The notes below the pieces were generated by a model, which worked only from the letters and a program-made list of their open reading frames with translations, had not been told where the DNA came from and searched no databases. From contig NW_002476495.1 in assembly GCF_000189635.1 (NCBI RefSeq), forward strand, positions 310,001-374,000: DNA of 64,000 nucleotides, read 5' to 3'. Source of the DNA: Tetrahymena thermophila SB210. Lineage: Eukaryota > Ciliophora > Oligohymenophorea > Hymenostomatida > Tetrahymenidae. The position numbers were made by a program, and so were the translations under genes. Positions 25,301-38,443 of the stretch are shown one piece after another. The number at the start of each line of letters is the position of its first letter. Positions within the stretch are counted from its first letter, which is position 1.

Positions 25301-28221
25301 GAATATAAATCCCCAGTTTATAAATTTTAATATTAATAACTCCAATTTTATAAATAATATAGCTTAAATTGGAGCAGCGATATATGAATAAAATATATCT
25401 TTGTAAGTAAATAGCTCAATATTTAAAAATAATTTTGCTAAAATATTTGGCAGTGACAAAATTTCTTACGCAAGTAAGCTAGACCTTGCTAATATTGAAT
25501 AATTAATTTCTAAATATAATGCAAAATAATATGATGATCATTTAGAAATTAATGATTTTAGGAGTGGAGATGTAATAAATAACATAAGCTTTAAGATGAT
25601 GAATTCTGATAATGAAGTTATATTTCCAATAAATAAGCAAGAATATTAGACTTACAGTGTTTAAGTAAAAATAAATCCAAACACATAAAACAAAGACAGC
25701 TATGAAATAAGCGGAGACTAATAAGCTTATTATAATATTTCATCATAAACCTTTACTTTTTCTTAATTAAATATTGTTGGTACTCCTGGATCATCTTTTA
25801 AAATTCAATTCTTTAGCGATTAAATATTTATTTTAAATGAATTGACAAACTAATTTGAATAAAATTATACATTTGATTTTGTAATAAATTTTAGAAAATG
25901 CATATCAGGAGAATAAATAAAAGAATATAATAGTCTGGTACAGTGCGATATTTGCTAAAACAATACTTATTCTTTTGATGTTTAACCTTGCCAAAATTGC
26001 CCAACAGGAGGTATATGTTTAGGTGGAGATAAGATAGAAGTTTAGTATGGGTATTGGAGAAAATCAGAAGATAGTGTAATTATAATAGATTGCGAAAATT
26101 AAGAATCGAATTGTGTTGGTGGGTCTTTTGGGAATTCTGTATGCTATTAAGGCCATATAGGTGCACTATGTGAAGAATGTGATGTAATCATTTTAGATTA
26201 TTTTTAAATCAATTTGTATGAAAATTTTTTATTTATTTGAAATTTATTAAAAGATTTATGGTAAAATTTGGTAAAAAGTATTCGCAAAATCAGCTAAGTA
26301 TTCTTGTGCAGAATGTGAAAAGATGCAAAATAATACATGGATTATTTTAGGTTTAACTTCTTGGACATTATTTTCTATGATGATTGCAATTAGAGGCAAT
26401 ATCAACTATTTAAAAATAGAAGCTATTTAAAATAATATAATGAAGAATACAATTAAGAAAATGTAAAATAGAAAAAAAAGTGAAATTGAAAACTCATAAA
26501 GATTGAAATCAATATCTTTTTCAAAAGGATTACATACTTTTTTTAAAAATAGACCCAAATCAAAAAGTCAAAATAGGAGATTAAACCTTACTAATTTGAA
26601 TGACTAAATGAAATAAAGTATTTATATTAAAATGTTTACTAATTACTTTTAGATTGTTAGTTCTATTGCTACTTTTAATTTAACGATTCCATCAGGTAAA
26701 TTATAAAAATTTTTATTAATTTGATCACTAATTATTTTAATGTATAAAGGTATATTTGAGTTTCCATAATCTGTAGGATAACCTATCAAGTAAACTATGA
26801 GCTCAGTAGACTGTATGCTTGTTAAAATTAATACTGAGATTCCGATTATTTACTATAGAATGATTTTTTCTTAGATCATACCTATTATTTATTTACTTAT
26901 TTTCTGCTTAGGTTTATTCATTTATCATATAGTTAAGAGCAAAAATGAAAAATTCCCATATTATGTACTTTCAACAGCTTCTATATTTTTAATTATTTAT
27001 GTTTAGCCTGATTTAGTAGCTTAAATAATTGCATTATTGTCATGCCGAAGAATAGGAGATACAAGTTACATTCTCTCTAATGTATCCTATGAATGTTATA
27101 CAGACTAGCATATTAAATATATCCTTTTAGTAATTTTACCTCTAATGTTAATTTGGATTTTCTTGCTTCCTTTTGTTTTATTCATTTCAATTAAAAGGAA
27201 TTAAAATTAGTTATCTAATCCTAATATAAAGCTTAAATATGGATTTCTTTACAACGAATATTAAGATCATGCATACTATTGGGAATTTATTAAGATGGCA
27301 GAAAAACTTGCTATAATATTATCATTAAACTTTTATTCATAATAGATAGTCATAAAAGGCATACTAGTATTTTTAGCAATATCATTGTATGGGATTTCTT
27401 CAATGATTATTAAACCGTACAAAGAAGAAGATATAAACTAAGTTGATATAAACTCAACGAATGTCTGTGCTATAACAGTTTTATTTGGAATTTTTATTTA
27501 TCAAAATCCATTCCCTTATTTTTACTACACTGCTTTAGGAATAATTATTTTAATAAACTCTATCTTTATTTTTAATATGCTGAAATAAATTATTAATAAC
27601 TACTATCAATTGTTGAAATAATCCTTTAAAAACATATTAAGCTTTCTTGCTAGCAAAATTCATATTTTGAAAAAATATGAACAAAAAACCAATCCAAAAT
27701 AGAATACTTGTAATCCTGAAATAAAAGCTAAAGTTTAAATGGCATTTTAAAGATACTTATAAATGAATTAAAACGAGAAAAAGCAGTTTTTTTTAAATCT
27801 ACTAGAATAAAGATTAAGTAAAGTTTTCTATATTGAATTACTATTTATTTTTTTCATCTTTAATAAAGTGCTATGTCATAAAGATATTTTTGTTGATAAA
27901 AGCTAAGCTAAAATTTAAACTCCTTACTAAATTCCTGAATTAAGAAAATAAGATTAAGAATCTGAAAAAAATTCTTTTATACTTGAGCAAGATGTAGATT
28001 AAGCTTTGAATAGTGTGAAAACAAACAACTTTTAAACTTTAGAATGTAAATAATTTTAATTTTTTTAATTTTAAATATGTTATTAAATAAAAGAACACTT
28101 CGCAAAAGTTACACCAAATTAATAGAACAGAAATATTTTTTAGAATAATGAGGTACCCAACTCTCCTTGTCTTAGTATTTTTGAAATAGATGGTTTTTCA
28201 ATATAAAAAGTTAATTAATGA
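19312..28221 (+). CDS. Gene 3: giant propeller / beta-helix / multi-pass membrane protein
   Basis: ATG 19312 is preferred because the frame is open and places a hydrophobic signal (MLFILMMKLQLILA) before QCP; ATG 19324 in the same frame is the alternative. Exon 1 ends at 19435 in phase 1, as in its paralogs. The propeller half runs to about 22320 (GGIIAWSIN, GSVYSWDL) and closes with the linker CTQCSQNYYFN. The beta-helix half starts at 22376 (exons 22376-22828, 22880 onward, 25026-25154, 25215-26183), with GGAFFI, GGVAYI and RGGAIYA repeats. The Cys-rich stalk ends GHIGALCEECD. Membrane exons begin at 26254 and 26750 and include KYGFLYNEYQDHAYYWEF. The tail ends at TGA 28219-28221. All conserved blocks are intact with no frameshift, so this is the best single example of a complete member in the window. 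Confidence 0.88.
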
Positions 28222-29659
28222 CAATCTAAAAAAATACATATTAAACTTTTATTTTACTTATATAAATAAAATTATTAATTACACAAAAATGATTTATAAT
28301 TTTGATAAAATATCTTCAAAAAGTAATATATTTAGAATTTAATTTACATTTTATGCCAAAATAATATTCCAATATTCAAAAGCATAATATAAATATTAAT
28401 TTGTTAATATAAAAATTCAAATAAGAAAAATTAATCAAGAAAAAATTATTTTTCAACTTTACTAAATTAAGCAAATGAATTATTTAAAATATTCAATAAA
28501 TTATTATTAAAAATCAAACTACTTGAAAATATTTATTTCTAAATTTTTATTGATAATTATTCTAAAAAGTCAGAATTTTTTGTAAAATTAATTTATTAAA
28601 ATAATTTATATAATAATTAAGAGAAATAATGTGTTTTGTTTTTCTTAACACTAGTTAAAGTATGTCACATTCTGATTGGATTATAAAAAAAAACTTAGTT
28701 CGAATTAAAATATTATGAATTGATATACAAAGTTGAGTTAATATTTGTGGTAGGGATAGTATTTGTTAAAAAAAGGTAAAATCCCCAAATTATTTACAAA
28801 TTATCATAATCAAGTAAAAACACTAAATTCAAAATAAATTATAAAGCATCATATTCAATTTTCTTAATTGATCTAAATAAAAAATATGAAATGTTTATAC
28901 CAATCATAAATTAATTATTAATTTATATTAGATTCATTATTGAATATTCTTTCATTTTTTGTTTGATAATATTTAGAAGAAGGATAATAAATATAATTTG
29001 TTATCTTTAAATATAGACTTTAATTCTTAACACTTTTTTGATTATAAATTTTATAAATTTAATATAATAACTAAATTATATCTTAAATCTACAATAAATT
29101 TTGATGGTTTTTTGGTAATTTAATTTAGAAAAAAAAATAATTTAATAAAAACAAAAAGAATATACGTTTTTTTATAAGTTATTTAAATATTTCTTTATAA
29201 TTTTGATTTCATCTAATATTAGAAAGCATACACCACCAAAATTTATGTGTGAAAAATATCCAAGAAATAATTGAATTGAATAAAAATAAATCTGTAAAAA
29301 AGACAAAAAATTGAATATTTATTTTCTAAAAGATAGAAGCAATCTTCATAAAAAAGCAAATCTTAAGTTAATTAATAAATAAAGTTATCACTTTTTGTTT
29401 TGATAATTAAAATACAAAAGAAGGATTTTCAATTCAATAGACCTTTTTTTTCACAATAAATTTTTATTTAGGTCTTTCTTTCCACTTATTGTAATTAAAA
29501 AGTTGGGTAAAAGAAAACATAAAAAAAATAGAATCTTCAATAGAAATTAGGAATCAAAATAATTATATAATTGATTTTAAATTACTTTATGATAATTTAA
29601 AAAGCCAAAAAATTTAAACAATATTAAGAAATTAAAATTTTAGGTAAGTAAATTGAAAA
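28222..29659. other. Longest intergenic gap (1.4 kb), between genes 3 and 4
   Basis: Both strands were read. The sequence is AT-rich with many TGA stops in every frame, and I find no family remnant, tRNA, repeat array or convincing open frame. It is two to four times longer than most other gaps in the array, so it may separate two duplication blocks. Confidence 0.55.
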
Positions 29660-32600
29660 ATGATAGAGCTTTCTTTTCAAATAATCCATAAATAAAGCAA
29701 AGGATTGAAATATTTATAAAAGTTAGTATTCATATCTATTTTACTATAGATAGCTCTCGCGGATATGTAATGTCCGACTCTTTTATCTCAGCACAGTAAA
29801 TTATATACTTCTATATCACCTATTTTATTTCTTTCTATTATACTATAGTTCCCAGATTAGATTAGGGATAGTATGTTCAAAACATAGTGAAGATTCCTAA
29901 TACTAATATCATGGTAGTAAACACTCTATAATAACAAAGTCAAGATAATAGCATAGTTTATTTTATCGACATGACTACCCCTTCTGGTTCAATCATCTAG
30001 ATAACTTAGCGTAAAAATCCAAATTAAAATTAGAAAGCTCTTTTTGATGAATTCAATTAAAAAGCAATTATCTAAATGAATAAACTAACGCTACATTATT
30101 TTTATTTAAAAAAAGCATCTTACGTCATTTTGCAATTAATTTATGTTTAATAGACAAACTAATTTCTGATCACAAACTAAAATAACATAATTGTGGCTGA
30201 TATATACACTTTTAAGGCAGTAAACGTATTTCTGTATGAAAACATTCAGAACATATCTCTCATTCCAAAAACCAATTTAGCAATACTAACTGCAAGATAA
30301 TAATTTCTTTACATTTTTGATTTAGTAAATATGAAAGTTATTAACACTTTGCAAAGCAGCTAAGCAGATTTAAATTTAGTATAATATCAATCTTAATTGT
30401 ATGTGCTTTAACTTGGAGCTCAAGTAATTGTTACGTCAACTAATAAGTATCTCTATGGATGGATAGTAGATCCATAAAATAACTATAAACCGATCTCATA
30501 GAAAATAATATCAGAAAGTAAGTTACCATTATTTTTTTAAAAAGTAATAAATAACTTATATTTAATAATTTAAAAAAGCTTCATTTACCTCTTCATCTAC
30601 TCAATAATATTAAGTTTTTGCAAAAGAGTTTTCTCAGGATTTCATTTTTTATTCAACTATTGGGACAAACTTAATATCCTCATTTTTAATTAAAGACTCT
30701 TAATTAGATATTATTGCGTAAGGAACCTATCAAAGTAAATTCCAAATTTTGTATTTGATTAATTATTTATTTCTTGTTAAAAATGACCTTTAAAATAATT
30801 GGATTTAAATTAATTTTGGTATTTACCAATAGTATAATAAGGATTAATTACTTAGATATTTTCTTTGGATGACACTTAAATATATATTGTAAGTAATAGT
30901 CAATTATTTACTGTCTCACTTTCAATTACTCAATCATCTTTGTACTTTGCTGCAAATTAAGCTTAGACTTAACTTTTTCAAGATAACAAATAAAAAATTA
31001 CATAAGCATATTATGATAGCTATCATTTTATTGTAGTTAGCTAAGATACTTCGAGTTAGTATAATAGAATATCTTTGATTCAGTAGTCAAACCCTGCTTT
31101 AATCTCAAATAATATGTGTAATTTTAAAGAGTCTCACTTAATAAAATATTAAAATTATTTTTAAAAATTAGTCTTTGATACAAAAATAGGTTATAGGCAG
31201 TTTATTTATGAATCCAATTCTATTGTCTACTATGGATTATTTTCTGAGCAAAATTAATTTAAATTATACATTAGATCAAGTAATATTTAAAGCCAATCTA
31301 AGCAAATATATTTACCTTCATAGTTAACTATATACGATAACAACAGTAGTTTATATCAAGTCAAAAATTAATAGTAAGTCATACTAGTCAAAGCGCAAGA
31401 CAGCAGCAATAATCCATATATTGTTATTATAAATCAAAACAATTTATCTACTTAAGTATGTTTGCTCAATAAAAATTGGTTGATTAACTTATTCTTTAAT
31501 TAAAATAGCTCTCTAAAATATAAGAAGTTTAAAGTTGGAATGGCATAAAATTGGATCCCTTCTATTATAATTCTCATTATTATATAATTATATATGATAC
31601 AACTAAACCAAATTCATTTTTGCTAATTTAGGATGGAGATACTTCATATTCTTTTAGCTCAGACACTGCTTTAGATTAAAATAGCATATTGATTGTATCT
31701 GCTTAAAATAATATCTATGCTATTAATTCATAAGGGTAACTTGTAATTTGGAAAATAGCTGACATTATTTTAGCAAATAAAAATTCTTCTACTCCTTCAT
31801 AAATAAGTAAACTATTTATAAATTCAACTATTTAATAACTTATTTTTAAAATAGATAACTGCAGTTAACCTCAAATGGCTGAGGAATTTTAACTAACTTA
31901 AACAGAATATGTTCTTATTTTAAGCTGTTAAGATCAAAGTTTAGTTTATTATGATTTATAAACTTATACTACTTAAGCTATCTAATTAAATAAAGAAGCA
32001 ACACTTTTTATTAAATCTTTTAGTTTTATGTTAAATTCATAGAGTTAAAATATTTTAGTAGTAGGAGGTAAATAAAGCAATAATGTCTATATCTTTTAAT
32101 TCAATTAAAATAATAAAATAATTGAATTAATTTTAACCATATCAAGTGGTTAATTCTAAGATGCTCCACTTTATGTTGATTTACTTACTGACTAAACTTT
32201 ATGGATTTAATATAAGTATAGTAATATGTTTTACCCTTTATAAAACTGCTTATCATCTCCAAGTAATTGCTAAAACTGCTCCTTTAAAGTATCTATTTCT
32301 GAGTAAACCTAATCTAACTAATACACTCTTAGTTATGGAGGAGCAAACAATTCTTACTAAACAGGTTCTAGTATAATGGTTTCCTTATTATAAGTAAATT
32401 CACTTTTTAACCTTATAAATTTTAATTTTAAAAATATAATTAATTTTACTTTAATTTATCTTTTGTACATAAATATTTGCTAAATTGATAATGCGAATTG
32501 CTATAATTTATCTTTGAAGTTAAATTTATTGATAAAAAATAAGCAAGGTTTTAATTTTAATTTTTTTAGGAAATACATAAATCAATGAAAAAGATTTATT

Positions 32601-35600
32601 TATTTTTTATTTTTTTACATTTTTTGTTTTTTTTATATCTCTTTAAAAACTTTTATATTTATCTATTAAAATACTTAAAATAAATATTCTATTTATTAAA
32701 AATCATACTTTTTAAATTAAATAGGCAAAATATTATTAAGTTATTTAACCTCTTTTAACACAAATTTCATTAGAAATCGATATTACAGCAGCAACAATAC
32801 CAACTAACTACTTTAACTTCGATATGAGTTCTATCACATCTTTAAAATTCTAAAGTTCATCCAGTTAAACAAGTGTTATATCATACTAAAGTTAAATAGT
32901 ATTTAATTAATATTAGAGTATATAAATCTCTAACACCGAATTTAATTTTTTAATAACTTAATAATACCCTAATTGTGGTTTAGTATTTTAAAATACGTAG
33001 AGTATATCATTAAACTCAATTTAAATAGCGACTGACACAAACTCAGTATCAAAAAATTAAAATTGTTATAATATAATTGCAAATAACACAGCTGCTTCTC
33101 CTTTACCTTTTACGATTAAAACAATGAGTATTCAAAACTTAGATTTTACTAATAACAACCAAATTATTTTATCAAATGGATATTAAGTAATCAATTTCAT
33201 ATTTTAAAATTATAATTCAACTTTTTTTTATTAAATTTTAGATTTCTATGGACAGTTTGACTTTATCAGGATGTACATTAGGAGATAACTTTTCTATTAT
33301 AACACAAACATAAGGTTCTTCTATTTCTCTAACTAATTCAATTATTTAAAATAATAAATGTGCTTTAAATTGGTCTTCAGGAATAATAACTTCAGCCTTG
33401 TTCTAGGGAAGCAAAATTACTGTGAATTCTTTACAAATATTAGGCAATACTTTTTGTAACAAATTAATTTTTTAGAGTTTGTAAGTTGTTGATACTAATG
33501 TTAAAGTAGGAGATTTAAATACAATAACAATTACTAATAATTAATTTGCAAATATTTAACCTACTGTTTTTTATTACACATTTTAATAGCAACCGATTAA
33601 CGCCATTTAGTTAAATGGATTAAATTTTTAAAAAAATACTATTCAATAAATTTCTAAATTACAGTAAGCAACATATATCTCTTTATTTAATGTTGATACT
33701 GTGACTGCAACTTAAGTTGATATTAACAATGAATATTCATTTTAATTTGCAAATGTGACTTCAATAAATTCTCTTTCTTTTACAACTATTAATTTTGTAA
33801 ATGATGTAACATTTCAACCTACAATACCTTAATCTAATAATATTCCATCGTGCTTCTAATTATATGAAGTTTCAAATGCTAATATAAATTAGATCTAAGT
33901 TTCGTACAAAAATTCTCTCGATTAGCCATTAATATTAATTAAAAACACTTAAACTTAAAATTCATAAATATCTTTTAAAGCAGGTCAATTTTAAAATCTT
34001 AATCTTAACCAACCTTCATTTAATACTAATGCAAGCCCAATTCAAGTAACATCAGTGCTTTATCTGAATTTAATATTTGATAATATTGTATTTTCAAATA
34101 ATAATTTATATATTAACTCTTTTCCATCAGTCTATTCAGCATCTGCTCTATGGATAGAAAACTAATTAGGTAATAATACAATATAAAATTCTAAATTTCT
34201 AAACACGTATAGTAATTCTCATTACAACTTTATCAACTGTTTTGGAAATAATGTAACTATAAATGCCTCCTCCTTTTAGAATTCATCATTTGTAGCTTAA
34301 CCTAAAGGAAACTTATTTCTTTAAAAAGGTGGAATGATTCATATTAAGACTTCTAACTTGAATATATAATAATCAAACTTTACATAGGCAACAGCTTTTA
34401 AAGGTTCCTTCATGTATTTAAAATCTGTAGGAAATCCAACTAATGTAAATATATAATCCACTAATTTTACTGAAGGTTATGCGTTTTTAGATGGTGGTGC
34501 TTTTTATATTGATAATGTCGGAGTCTAACTCATCTTTTCTTGCAATAATTGCATATTTAAAAATATCTTTACACTATATATGGGTGCCGCAATTATAGGT
34601 TTTGAGTAAAATTATTATTATTATTTTATAAAAACTATCAAAATGATTTAAATAAAATTTTTTAAAAAATTTAAAACATTAAACTAGTACATAAAATCAA
34701 AAAAGATATTAATTATTTTATCTTTTAAATTTTTGATTTTATTTAATTATTAGATTAAAGCACATATTAATATTTATTTTTTTATCTTTATTTATAGGTA
34801 GCAAGGAAACATTTAAATAACAAATTTAAATTAAATAACATTTGATGGTGGATCTATTTTAAACATGTATGGAGTCTAAGATAATTCTTTTATTGAAACA
34901 TATTATGCCAACATTCAGCTATAAAACATAAAAAGTATAGGATTAGATAGTGTTGCTCCAAGTAGTTCAGCAGCTTATACTCTTTATTAATCAATGCAAA
35001 TGTAATAAACTTCTCTTCTAAATATTCTAAACGGAGTGGCTACTATTAAAAATTGTGGAATTTCTAACTTCACAATTAAAAGTTCAGATTCAACTTACTC
35101 CTTATTTGTGACTGCAGTAAACTCTTAAATAACATTAGATACAGTTGTTATATAAAATAGTGTATTTTATTAAAACGCTTTCTAAATATCTAAGGGATCT
35201 ACTTTAAATTTGATAAACACTTAAATTATAAATGTTAAGCAGTATGTTTCAGGCTCTAGATTTATTTAATCATTAGTACCTACCTATACTCCAAGCCAAC
35301 AATCTTTCTCTCTAATTGAAGTAGATGGTTCAACTCTTAATATAAGCAACAATAGTTTAATATCTTAAATAATATGTACTTCTAATTGTAATGGAATTAT
35401 TTAAATAACTAATAGTTCAATGAATGCTGATTCTTCCACTATCAGTCTTTCATAAGTAAATTAAATTCTTTTAAAGTAATCAAAAATTAATTAATAACTA
35501 TTTTTTTTTCTTTTAATTTAGTCTAATTTTGGTGGTGCAATCTTTGTGAAAAGCTTTACAGGTAATAACTAATGGAATTCTTTGATTTTAGACTAAAACT

Positions 35601-38069
35601 CAGCTTCTTATGATGGTGGCGCACTTTATTTTAGCGCTTTAACTAGTGATGTAATTCTTTTTAAATTCATAATTAAATATTAAATATAATTTTTTTAGAA
35701 ATTTAAGCTTACTTTAAACTAGTGTACGATCTCAAATAATGTATCAAAAAATGGCAGAGGTGGTGGTATGTATATTACATCTTAAATATCTAATTCACTA
35801 GTTTAGTCAATAGTTATAAATGACTCTAAAATCTTAAAAAATAATGCTAAAGTAGGAGGTGGAATATTATATAACAATATTTCTCCTAAAATAAAAGGAA
35901 CTACAGTTTTCCAAGGAAATAAAGCCTTTTATTTTGGAAGTGATTCATTCTCATATCCTAGCCATCTTTATCTTTAAAATTACACTTAAACAAATAATTA
36001 AGTTATTATTGATTAATTTAGGAGTGGTGGAGCATTAAATAATTTAACATTTGAATTTTAAAATGATAAGAATGAAAAAATTTTACCTGTAAGTCTTTTA
36101 GACATTTAAAGTTATAGTATTTACGTCTAAATAGACCCAAACAACCCAAATTTTTCAAAATATACTATAAGAGGTGATGATACAATATTTTACAGCTTAA
36201 AAACTCAGTCTTTTACATTTAACTAACTTCTATTTGTAGGAACACCAGGAACATCAGCAAATATATAATTCAAATCTGATCAAATTTAAATTCTTGATAA
36301 AGATACAAATACTTTTAGTAATAATTATACCTTTAATATCTTAATCAACTTTAGGGCATGCGAAAGCGGAGAAGAAATTAAAGATTACAATGAATTAGTA
36401 GAATGTGCAGTTTGTCCAAAAGGATCATATTCTTTTCATATTGAACCTTGTGCTAGCTGTCCTGAAGGGGCTACATGCTAAGGAGGAAACAATGTTACTG
36501 TAAATGAAGGCTACTGGAGAAAAAAATTTGATAGTGTTCTTGTAGAGAGTTGCTATAATTTGCCTGCTAATTGTCCTGGAGGTACTTATGGAAATAACAT
36601 TTGTTTCGAAGGTCATATTGGAGCTCTTTGTGAAGAATGTGATGTAAATCTATCTTTTTTCCTCAAATTATTTATTTATCTCAAAAAAAATTATTTTCTT
36701 TTATTTTAAATTCTATAAGCCAAATTTAATTTTAACTAATATAAATTATTATTTTTCCTCCAAAAAATCCCTCTTCATAAAATTTTAATTTTTATTTAAT
36801 AATAAACCTTCTATCTTTTAGCAAGTAGACTAATTTAAGCTTTTTAATATTTAAATTTACATAATATTTAGTAATTTAAATAATGATTAATTAAAATAAT
36901 TTTTAAAATCTTATCTATCATTTCAAGTCCTTATAATAAGTAAGTAATTTTTATGAGCAAGATGTTTTCCTGCATTTATTGTTCAGTTTTTATAAATCAG
37001 CTATTATAGTGGCTTAAATGCTTTCCATTTGCAAGAGCATAATATTAAATAGTTCTTAGATATATTTCACTCAATGATTTTTGTCAATAGCCTCTATTAT
37101 CAACTTATATAAAAACAGATTTTTCAGAAGAATTGTCTCTTTAAATCATATCAACAATATATCAGTTTGAAAAGAGTTTCCTTTCTTTCTTATAATTTTA
37201 TCTAAAGTGATTTCATTTATTTTTATTATTTCACCATTTTTTCAAAATTAAAGGCTTTTAATGTAGCTTTTTAATGCTATATAATAAAATTTTAAATATA
37301 TTCTTACATTACTGTAATTATATGCCTTTAAATATTTAATTAGACTTAATTATTCCCTATTCAGAGATTTCTTTAAGAAATGCATCATTTTATTTTATTA
37401 AATCCAATTTGCTAATTTTTTTTGGCTCTAAATTATCATCTTGAAAATTAAATTTATACCAAAATATTTAAAAAATAATGTTTAGATTTTTTAAGAAAAA
37501 TTTAATTTAATCACAGTAGGAAATTCAGTTTTTCAAATTGTATAAATTGAAATTTTTTATTTTATTTTTAATTATATCTTGATATGGATGATTAACAAAG
37601 AAAGAAGCTTTTTGTCAATGTATTTGAGAGAAACATAAGTAATTATTTATTTTCATTTTTTTATTTAAATTCTTAAAATATTAAAAAAATAAATAGATGA
37701 TAGATATCATGGAAACCCTAAGTCTAAGTAAAACACAAAAAATAACCTTATTTCTCAACAATTATCTGATTCAGCAAAAAGTTCTGATTCAAAAATTCAT
37801 ATTGAAGAAAATGAAGATTATATAGTTCCTAATGAGAAGGACCAATAAGGCATTTAAATTAAACATTAAGATACAAAAAATTTAACAAGTAAAATACTTC
37901 TAATTTTATTATAAAAACATTCATTACATTTTAAATTACAGGTGTTTAAAATTTGCTTCTAAGACATCAAACTGAATCAACTCCTGCGAATTATAATCCT
38001 TCACCATTATAAAATTTTTATCCTAAAATCGAAGATTAAGATTCATTAAAATAAATAAATCTAAATTGA
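29660..38069 (+). CDS. Gene 4: giant propeller / beta-helix protein with degraded membrane block
   Basis: ATG 29660 gives a basic N-terminus and the signal LVFISILLQIALA, then QCP. Exon 1 (29660-29795) ends in phase 1 and exon 2 starts at 29849. The propeller half ends with the linker SNCQNCSF and YGGANNSYQ near 32395. The beta-helix half starts at 32725 and keeps the 129-nt exon 35522-35650 (FGGAIFV, DGGALYF) and exon 35699-36643, whose Cys-rich stalk is complete (CPEGATCQGG, GYWR, GHIGALCEECD). Beyond 36643 no intact membrane helices are found, only weak remnants. A tail related to its paralogs (QQRKKLFVNVFERN) reappears near 37590 and remains open to TGA 38067-38069. If the intron after 36643 is retained, translation stops at TGA 36884-36886 after 80 extra, rather hydrophobic residues. 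The product may be secreted, anchored differently, or non-functional. Confidence 0.75.
36644..37590 (+). pseudogene. Decayed membrane block of gene 4
   Basis: This interval should encode the IYG exon and the seven to eight helices. Only scattered likeness remains, in shifting frames with TGA stops between. VAQMLSICKS near 37010 resembles VAQIIALLSC. LFKSYQQY near 37140 resembles FLYKEYQNY. NFFWLQIIILKIKFIPK near 37410 resembles the last helix and its IxxGYMPK end. The order of these fragments matches the family. I infer loss of function of this module after the extracellular exons; extreme divergence is the alternative. Confidence 0.6.
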
Positions 38070-38443
38070 TCGCAATAGATTTGTGTTGTTTCAGCAAGCA
38101 AAATAAATAAAATAAATATAAATTTATATATTTTTTTTATAATATAATATTTTTATTGAAATTAATCATAAAATAATAAGTTTGTTTGTTAAATATTTAA
38201 AAAATAATGAATAAAAGATGCTTAATATAAACCAAATATTGTTTTGTATTATGAAAAAACTTAAAGTTTAATTTTATTGTGTATCTTTAGTTTATTTTTT
38301 CATTAAAATTTTACTTACTTTAACAAAAAAATTGGTTTTGTTTAATTTTGTGTAATTTGTTTATTTCTTCATTTACAAATAAAACACTAATCTAAATCTT
38401 AATATCTCAAGGATTAAAATTATAAAACACAGACCATAGAAAA
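38070..38443. other. Intergenic gap between genes 4 and 5
   Basis: 374 nt of AT-rich DNA. No gene, RNA or repeat was recognised. Confidence 0.6.

Noticed and set aside
28697-28706. AGTTCGAATT as a possible tRNA B box in the largest gap
   Set aside because: No matching A box, acceptor stem or cloverleaf can be drawn around it.
32146-32376. Plus-strand standard-code frame near the end of the gene 4 propeller
   Set aside because: It is out of frame with the family linker (SNCQNCSF, YGGANNSYQ), which is read in another frame over the same bases.
34007-34020. AACCAACCTTCATT resembles the Tetrahymena chromosome breakage sequence
   Set aside because: The known element has CTCTTT after AACCAAC; here the 3' half differs and the site lies inside a conserved exon of gene 4.
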